Assembly: GCF_014191775.1 (NCBI RefSeq)
Contig: NZ_JACHXA010000003.1
Span: 186,001 to 250,000, forward strand
DNA length: 64,000 bases
Reading direction: 5' to 3'
Source: Limibacillus halophilus
GTDB lineage: Bacteria; Pseudomonadota; Alphaproteobacteria; Kiloniellales; CECT-8803
Below are positions 60,876 to 64,000 of the stretch, one piece after another. Both the position numbers and the translations under genes were made by a program. The first letter of the stretch is position 1; each line of letters opens with the position of its first letter. Under the pieces are notes generated by a model. The model ran no database searches and was not told where the DNA came from. It saw only the letters and a program-made list of their open reading frames with translations.

Positions 60876-62132
60876 TCAGGACCGAGAGGCTGGCGCCCAG
60901 CGGGCGGACAGCACAAACCAGGCGAAGGTTATGATCTGCAATATCAAGAACACACCAAAGGCGACCTTATAGCCCTCGGCTGCGTAGCCGCCATCGGCGC
61001 TCGTCGGCCAAAGGGAAATGATGCCGCCTATGGCATATTGGATGGAAAAGGCGCCGAGGAAGATCATCAGGTTGATCGCCGTATTGGCGCGTCCGGCGTA
61101 GGCCAAAGGGAAATGCCGCGATAACAAAGCGTAGTTGATCGCGGTCGCGTTGCCTGTGAGCGCAAATAGAACCCAGGGAAGCAATGACTGCGGCACTATC
61201 TGAAAGACGATTAGTCCTTGGGCAATCATAAAGGCAACCGCGATAAACCCAAAGGAAACCGCCAGCGAAATACCGCGTCTTTCCAAGCGGCTGGCGACCA
61301 ATCCACTGAAGATAAAACCGACGGTCAAGCTGGCGGCCGTCCAGAATAGATGGTTGGCAACCATCTCGCGACCGAACGCGCCGACGTCACGCAAATATGG
61401 CCCGATCCATAAGCCCTGGACCGCCATGCTGTAGGCAATGACGGCGACGGAAACCGGCCAGACCCGCCAAAACAGGCGGTCCGTGAAGATGTGGCCGATG
61501 CCTGTCAGACTTTCCTTCAACGTTGTGTTGCGACCTGCAACCTCACGTTCCGGACAGACGAAAAAGATCAAGGCCGCGATCACGACACAACCACCGGCCA
61601 GTCCCATGAAGACCCCACGCCAATCCGTCACCTCCAACAGCCACTCGGTCGGCGCGGTCGCCGAAATGGCACCCAGCCCGCCAACCGCCATGAAGCAGCC
61701 ATTTGTCAGCGGCCAGGTGCGCCTGGGAAACCACATGGTAATCGCCTTGAAGGACGCCATGAGAGCCCCGGAGACACCAAGACCGATCAGTGCGCGACCG
61801 ACAAGCAGTTCCGTGAGGCTTGTCCCGAAGGCAAAGAGCGCGCCGCCCAAGGCAGCGAAACACAGCAGCAAAGGGTGAACCTTGCGCGGTCCGAAGCGAT
61901 CCAGCAAAACACCCAAGGGAATCTGGAAGGCCGCGAAGGCAAGAAAGTAAGCGGCGGTGAGCAGACCAAGATCGGCCGCACCCAACCCCAATTCCCCGGT
62001 TAACTGCGGGGCGATGATCGCATTCACAGACCTGAAAAGGTAGGACAGGAAGTACCCGCCTGAGAAAGGCAGGAATACGGTCAAGACGGCTTTGGTCAAC
62101 GGCGCAGGCGCCGCCTCTTCGGAATTGGACAT
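60876..62132 (-). CDS. Major facilitator superfamily transporter
   Basis: A 418-residue 12-helix transporter. The loop 2-3 MFS motif is LGVLLDRFGPRKVHPLLLCF (near residue 79), and a second copy is degenerate near 275. Both termini are cytoplasmic. The substrate is unknown; it lies 15 bp upstream of the FAD oxidoreductase gene and 12 bp after the ABC ATPase gene, so it belongs to the same transcript and may bring in or expel a pathway compound. Confidence 0.9.
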   Translation of the reverse strand: MSNSEEAAPAPLTKAVLTVFLPFSGGYFLSYLFRSVNAIIAPQLTGELGLGAADLGLLTAAYFLAFAAFQIPLGVLLDRFGPRKVHPLLLCFAALGGALFAFGTSLTELLVGRALIGLGVSGALMASFKAITMWFPRRTWPLTNGCFMAVGGLGAISATAPTEWLLEVTDWRGVFMGLAGGCVVIAALIFFVCPEREVAGRNTTLKESLTGIGHIFTDRLFWRVWPVSVAVIAYSMAVQGLWIGPYLRDVGAFGREMVANHLFWTAASLTVGFIFSGLVASRLERRGISLAVSFGFIAVAFMIAQGLIVFQIVPQSLLPWVLFALTGNATAINYALLSRHFPLAYAGRANTAINLMIFLGAFSIQYAIGGIISLWPTSADGGYAAEGYKVAFGVFLILQIITFAWFVLSARWAPASRS

Positions 62133-62144
62133 GAGTGTATTGGC

Positions 62145-63242
62145 CTAATCGTTCAGCAGGAGCGTATCGCGTGGCGCCCAGCTACACCAGACCTGCTCGC
62201 CAACCCTGAAATGCGGCTCGGTCGACCGCGCTTCGTTTTGCACATTCACCATGATCCGCCGGTTCTCATCGTCTTCGACGAAAACCGCCGAGGCTTCGCC
62301 GTAGTAAGCGATTTCACGGATTTTGCCTTGCATCTTGATTCGCTCGCCTTCCGGCGCATCACGGGTCAAACGTATCTTTTCCGGCCTGACGGCAATCCAG
62401 GCCTGTCCTTCCACAGAAGCAGCGGAGTCGGCTGGAACGGTAATGCGGCCAAGGCCACCAACGTCAAGCTCCAACCCGCCGGTGGTCGCGCCAACGGAAG
62501 CGCCTTCGAAAAGATTGGTCTTACCGATAAAGTCTGCAACGAAGCGACAGTTGGGAAACTCATAGAGCTCGGCGGGCGCTGCAAGCTGCCGTACGACCCC
62601 GTCCTTCATCACGGCGATGCGGTTAGCCATCGATAGGGCTTCGCTCTGATCGTGCGTCACGATCACAAAGGTAATACCCACGGTTTCCTGCAGCCGAACC
62701 AGTTCCAACTGCATGGCTTCGCGAAGTTTCGCATCCAGCGCGGACAAAGGCTCATCAAGCAAAAGCACCCGCGGGCGCTTGACCAAGGCGCGGGCCAGCG
62801 CGACACGTTGGCGCTGACCACCCGAGAGTTGATCGGGCATCCGTGTTCCATAACCGCCAAGCTTGACCAGTTCTAAAGCTTCCTCCACCCGCTCCTTGTA
62901 TTCGGATGCCGGAACGCCGGTTACTTTCAGACCATAGGCGACGTTGTCGGCCACGCTCATATGCGGAAACACGGCATAGGACTGAAATACCATGTTCACC
63001 GGACGGCGGTTGGGTGGTACGGCGGATATATCCGCGTCATCAATCTTGATCACTCCGCTGGTCGGAACTTCAAACCCTGCCAGCATCCGCAGCAACGTCG
63101 TCTTTCCGCAGCCCGATGGACCCAAAAGCGCAAAGAAATCGCCTTCGTAGATGTCCAAGGAAATTTCATCGACCGCACGCACGGCGCCGAACCGTTTACT
63201 AACCTTCTCGATCGAAATGATTGGCTTTCTATCGTTCATCAT
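62145..63242 (-). CDS. ABC transporter ATP-binding protein (PotA-like)
   Basis: A 365-residue ATPase of the spermidine/putrescine/iron (CUT1-like) type. Walker A is LLGPSGCGKTTLLRMLAGFE (about 37-56), the signature is LSGGQRQRVALARALVK (near 140), Walker B is VLLLDEPLSALD (near 160), the switch His is in FVIVTHDQSEAL, and a TOBE domain fills the last ~100 residues. It would energise the PotC-like permease encoded upstream (27-bp gap). The imported substrate is probably an amine or polyamine-like compound, judged by family and by the neighbouring amine oxidoreductase. Confidence 0.93.
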   Translation of the reverse strand: MMNDRKPIISIEKVSKRFGAVRAVDEISLDIYEGDFFALLGPSGCGKTTLLRMLAGFEVPTSGVIKIDDADISAVPPNRRPVNMVFQSYAVFPHMSVADNVAYGLKVTGVPASEYKERVEEALELVKLGGYGTRMPDQLSGGQRQRVALARALVKRPRVLLLDEPLSALDAKLREAMQLELVRLQETVGITFVIVTHDQSEALSMANRIAVMKDGVVRQLAAPAELYEFPNCRFVADFIGKTNLFEGASVGATTGGLELDVGGLGRITVPADSAASVEGQAWIAVRPEKIRLTRDAPEGERIKMQGKIREIAYYGEASAVFVEDDENRRIMVNVQNEARSTEPHFRVGEQVWCSWAPRDTLLLND

Positions 63243-63269
63243 GAATCCAGCCTGTTGCGCCCAAGCGCG

Positions 63270-64000
63270 TTAACCCGCACCGACATCACCCTTGAAGCGC
63301 GATTGGATGCGCATGGCGATCGCGGTGACCAAAACCGTAATGACGATCAACACCGTCGAAGCCGCATTGACCTCCGGTGTGACCGAGAAGCGAACCATAG
63401 AGTAGACCTTCACCGGGAAGGTGACTGTATCGGGTCCCGAGGTAAAAAACGTAATGACGAAATCGTCGAGGGATAACGTGAACGCCATCAAGGCCCCGGC
63501 AATGAGGCCCGGCTTCATGAACGGCACGATGACATCACGCATAGCCTGCCATTCGCTGGCTCCCAGGTCCTTGGCCGATTCTTCCAGTTCCCGATTGAAG
63601 TTGGACAGCCGGGCCCGGACGATCATGGCGACGAAGGGGAAAGAGAACGCGACGTGGGCGATGATAATGGGCGACAAGGTCATGGGCCAGCCCCATGCCG
63701 TCGGCCATCCGACCCACCCGAAGAAGGCCATCATCGAAACGCCCATGCAAATCTCAGGAATCACGATGGGCAAGGCCATCGCTCCTTCATATCCAGCTTT
63801 CAATGGAAAACGGAACCGCCAGAGCAAAACGGCGACCATGGCGCCGAGTATGGTCGCCAGGATGGTGTTGATCAGCGCAATCGTCAAAGAGTTGCCGAAC
63901 GCGATCATCAGGCTCTCGTTCTCCAAGGCCTTCTCGTAATACTTCATGGTGAAGCCGCGCCAAACGATGTTGCGCTTGCTGTCGTTGAAGCTAAAGGCGA
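63270..64000 (-). CDS. ABC transporter permease (PotC-like), 5' truncated by window edge
   Basis: The 242 visible residues are most of an inner-membrane permease of the PotC family. The frame stays open to the window end (SFNDSKRNIVWRGFTMKYYE before the ATG at 63947 matches the PotC periplasmic segment), so the start is beyond 64000. The ATPase-contacting EAA motif is EESAKDLGASEWQAMRDVIV, followed by SLDDFVITFFTSG and the PVKVYSMVRF loop, both typical. At least one further permease and a binding protein are expected upstream, off the window. Confidence 0.92.
   Translation of the reverse strand, partial: AFSFNDSKRNIVWRGFTMKYYEKALENESLMIAFGNSLTIALINTILATILGAMVAVLLWRFRFPLKAGYEGAMALPIVIPEICMGVSMMAFFGWVGWPTAWGWPMTLSPIIIAHVAFSFPFVAMIVRARLSNFNRELEESAKDLGASEWQAMRDVIVPFMKPGLIAGALMAFTLSLDDFVITFFTSGPDTVTFPVKVYSMVRFSVTPEVNAASTVLIVITVLVTAIAMRIQSRFKGDVGAG

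Overview
The window is a gene-dense, GC-rich piece of a bacterial chromosome, almost certainly from an alphaproteobacterium. Markers for this are a GcrA cell-cycle regulator, the complex I accessory subunit NDUFA12, DUF2155 and DUF6352 proteins, a B12-dependent (class II) ribonucleotide reductase, and the conserved run histone-deacetylase-like / xseB / ispA / dxs / tlyA. Gene content fits the Rhodospirillales-like lineages (Kiloniella/Fodinicurvata-type organisms) best, but that placement is from memory of gene neighbourhoods. No rRNA, tRNA, CRISPR array, prophage or intact insertion sequence was found.

Layout. 1-2.8 kb: the end of aat on the plus strand, facing a leftward cluster NDUFA12 - mlaD - methyltransferase - small protein - DUF2155. 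3-5 kb: a DUF6352 protein overlapping an EamA exporter. 5-7.2 kb: creatinase divergent from a LysR regulator. 7.3-11.5 kb: nrdJ with a paired NrdR-box-like operator, then a RidA protein. 12-16.5 kb: leftward lipid and wall block fabD - fabG - acpP - fabF - mltG. 16.6-18.2 kb: rpsF - rpsR - rplI with a clear promoter and terminator. 18.3-24.3 kb: small regulators, an SDR remnant, a universal stress protein with an FNR-type promoter, a CDF metal exporter, pdxH, a glycine-zipper lipoprotein and YihY. 24.3-30.2 kb: fabI - aroC - GNAT, an RlmD-like methyltransferase, sppA. 30.2-35.1 kb: the isoprenoid operon. 35.2-39.7 kb: an RND efflux adaptor and pump. 39.7-46.6 kb: TusA, DUF423, an enoyl-CoA hydratase, a SAM hydrolase-type protein, gcrA, a gamma-glutamyltransferase, an amidase and a structured, possibly RNA-coding gap. 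46.6-50.4 kb: an orphan peptide-binding protein and a lone nucleotide-sugar dehydrogenase. 50.5-55 kb: queA - tgt - queF - queG, the late queuosine pathway. 55-56.8 kb: a single-domain response regulator and small proteins. 56.8-64 kb: a leftward catabolic-looking cluster of PotC-like permease (cut by the window edge), PotA-like ATPase, MFS transporter, FAD oxidoreductase, class III CoA-transferase and a thiamine-diphosphate enzyme.

Most of this is ordinary chromosomal core. The parts most worth a second look are regulatory or structural: the NrdR box pair before nrdJ, the FNR-like class II promoter before the stress protein, DnaA-box and GANTC sites before gcrA, the hairpin-rich gap at 44.9-45.1 kb, the in-frame collapsed SDR gene, and the uncharacterised transporter/oxidoreductase/CoA-transferase cluster at the right end. 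No wholly new system could be demonstrated from sequence alone.
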